From positions 62,001 through 126,000 of the forward strand of contig BTQZ01000004.1 in NCBI GenBank assembly GCA_036986135.1: a stretch of 64,000 nucleotides of DNA, in the 5' to 3' direction. A program made the position numbers and the translations under genes. The first letter of the stretch is position 1. Every line of letters begins with the position of its first letter. Below are positions 63,229 to 64,000 of this stretch, piece after piece. Source of the stretch: JADFRG01 sp036986135 (lineage in GTDB: Bacteria; Chloroflexota; Anaerolineae; Anaerolineales; E44-bin32). The notes under the pieces were generated by a model. It was not told the origin of the DNA. It made no database searches and was given only the letters and a program-made list of their open reading frames with translations.

Positions 63229-63502
63229 AGCGAAGCGAAGGCAGGATACTGACCCGCGAGGATCGCCCGCTCACGCTTTCTGATAGACAACTTGCCCAAT
63301 CCGGCATAGCCTTGGCCTGGATGTAGGACTTCAAGTCGGCTGGCAGATGCGATAAGTAGGCGATGGCAGACCACGTCTTCCCAGTTCGTGGCCATCCAGA
63401 ACACCGCTGAGCGACTGCTTCACGACAAACTAGCCCATCGCTCCATCATACAGGGCCCACTTGGCAAAACAGCAATTGCTCCGTCGCGAGCCATAATAAG
63501 TG
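63229..63502. other. gap with a possible coding remnant
   Basis: Between acr3 and the convergent flavoprotein gene. One minus-strand frame reads WKTWSAIAYLSHLPADLKS and YIQAKAMPDWASCLSESV, coding-like but without a start or recognisable family. No transposase motif seen. Confidence 0.3.
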
Positions 63503-64000
63503 TCAACGCGCCGCCTTCGCTGCCCGCTTGACGACTTCGCTCAGAGTGGGATGCACGTGAATCGATTTGGCGATGGATTCCGCGGTCCCCTTCTTATACA
63601 TGGCGGTCACGATCTCATGGATCAGGATGTCTGCGTGCGGGCCGAGGATGTGCCCACCCAGCAACTCTCCCGTCTCATCGTCTGCAACCAGCTTGACGAT
63701 TCCTTGCGATTGACCGATGGCCTTCGCTCGACCGGATGACGCAAAATCGGCCGTCCCCACCTTCACCGCTCGCCCCTCGGCCTTCGCCTCCGCCTCGGTC
63801 AGGCCGACGCTTGCCAAGGCAGGCTCCGTAAATACTGCCCTCGGCACCACTCGGTAGTCCACTTCCCGGCCCAGGGCTTTCACAATGTTTAGCGCCGCGA
63901 TCGGTCCATCGTAGGTAGCGCGGTGGGTAAACATCTGGCCGCCATTCGCATCGCCGATCGACCAGACGTTTCTCGCCGATGTGCGCAAGTGCTCATCGGC
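63503..64000 (-). CDS. pyridine nucleotide-disulfide oxidoreductase (dihydrolipoamide dehydrogenase-like), C-terminal part
   Basis: 165 residues visible; the N-terminus with FAD site and CxxxxC is outside the window. Present are SIGDANGGQMFTHRATYDG, the dimerisation domain with FTEPALASVGLTEAEA, and HVHPTLSEVVKRA with the active-site His-Glu pair region. It lacks the C-terminal Cys pair of mercuric reductase, so MerA is unlikely. Neighbouring arsenic genes suggest, but do not prove, a resistance role. Confidence 0.85.
   Translation of the reverse strand, partial: ADEHLRTSARNVWSIGDANGGQMFTHRATYDGPIAALNIVKALGREVDYRVVPRAVFTEPALASVGLTEAEAKAEGRAVKVGTADFASSGRAKAIGQSQGIVKLVADDETGELLGGHILGPHADILIHEIVTAMYKKGTAESIAKSIHVHPTLSEVVKRAAKAAR

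Noticed and set aside
63503..64000. Mercuric reductase
   Set aside because: No C-terminal vicinal cysteines; ends like dihydrolipoamide dehydrogenase.

Overview
The window looks like one contiguous piece of a moderately GC-rich bacterial chromosome. The overall mix fits an uncultured member of the Chloroflexota: a eukaryotic-type Ser/Thr kinase with an extracytoplasmic PD40 propeller, DUF1800/DUF1501 remnants, DUF3105, DUF3179 and DUF2085 proteins, separate thiol-redox membrane proteins, PspA with zinc-ribbon partners, and Acr3/ArsC arsenic genes. That assignment is an inference from gene content only. No rRNA, tRNA, CRISPR array or intact transposase was seen.

Layout. 1-10 kb: a GntR regulator (partial) and adenine deaminase, folD, a Ser/Thr kinase, a secreted M14 peptidase, an ECF sigma/anti-sigma operon ending in a chimeric DUF1800/DUF1501 pseudogene, and an FTR1 iron permease. 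10-16.4 kb: a DUF1573 lipoprotein, a three-gene FAD/Fe-S/CCG dehydrogenase (glycolate or lactate type, with the usual GlcF/HdrD subunit split in two), a DsbD/CcdA-like membrane protein and a DsbA-like protein. 16.4-28.1 kb: metal handling, with a CmtR-like sensor and P-type ATPase, a SmtB-like sensor with a small membrane protein and a CDF exporter, an FtsX/LolD-type ABC system, and MerR with a CopZ-like chaperone and a copper-type ATPase. 28.2-45.2 kb: acetyl-CoA synthetase, then a long minus-strand catabolic operon (IclR regulator, carbohydrate ABC importer, dehydrogenases, D-aminopeptidase, M20 peptidase, KDPG aldolase, KDG kinase, aminotransferase). 45.4-54.3 kb: cytochrome c, CcdA, TlpA, a second SmtB-like sensor with small membrane protein and a P-type ATPase, DUF3179 and DUF2085 proteins. 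54.6-61 kb: a DsrE-family protein, an SQR-like flavoprotein, and a PspA/zinc-ribbon/two-component cluster. 61.1-64 kb: arsR-arsC-acr3 and the end of a dihydrolipoamide-dehydrogenase-like gene.

The most striking observation is that two genes carry an in-frame TGA exactly where their families have the first cysteine of the CxxC redox motif: the DsbA-like gene (15747-16412, U-P-Y-C) and the DsrE-family gene (54607-54954, U-A-T-C). In both, the conserved family sequence continues uninterrupted after the TGA, and a short stem-loop with G in the first two loop positions lies 20-28 nt downstream, as in bacterial SECIS elements. These are best read as two selenoproteins that ordinary gene callers would truncate. 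No selenocysteine machinery (selA, selB, selC, selD) is visible in this window, so it must lie elsewhere in the genome.

Other points of interest are two paralogous ArsR-type genes that each overlap a small uncharacterised membrane protein gene by the same 17 nt and share promoter/operator architecture; three proteins in the PspA cluster, including a histidine kinase, ending in the same Trp-containing zinc ribbon; and three P1B ATPases, none with the classical CPC motif (APC, YPC and SPC instead).
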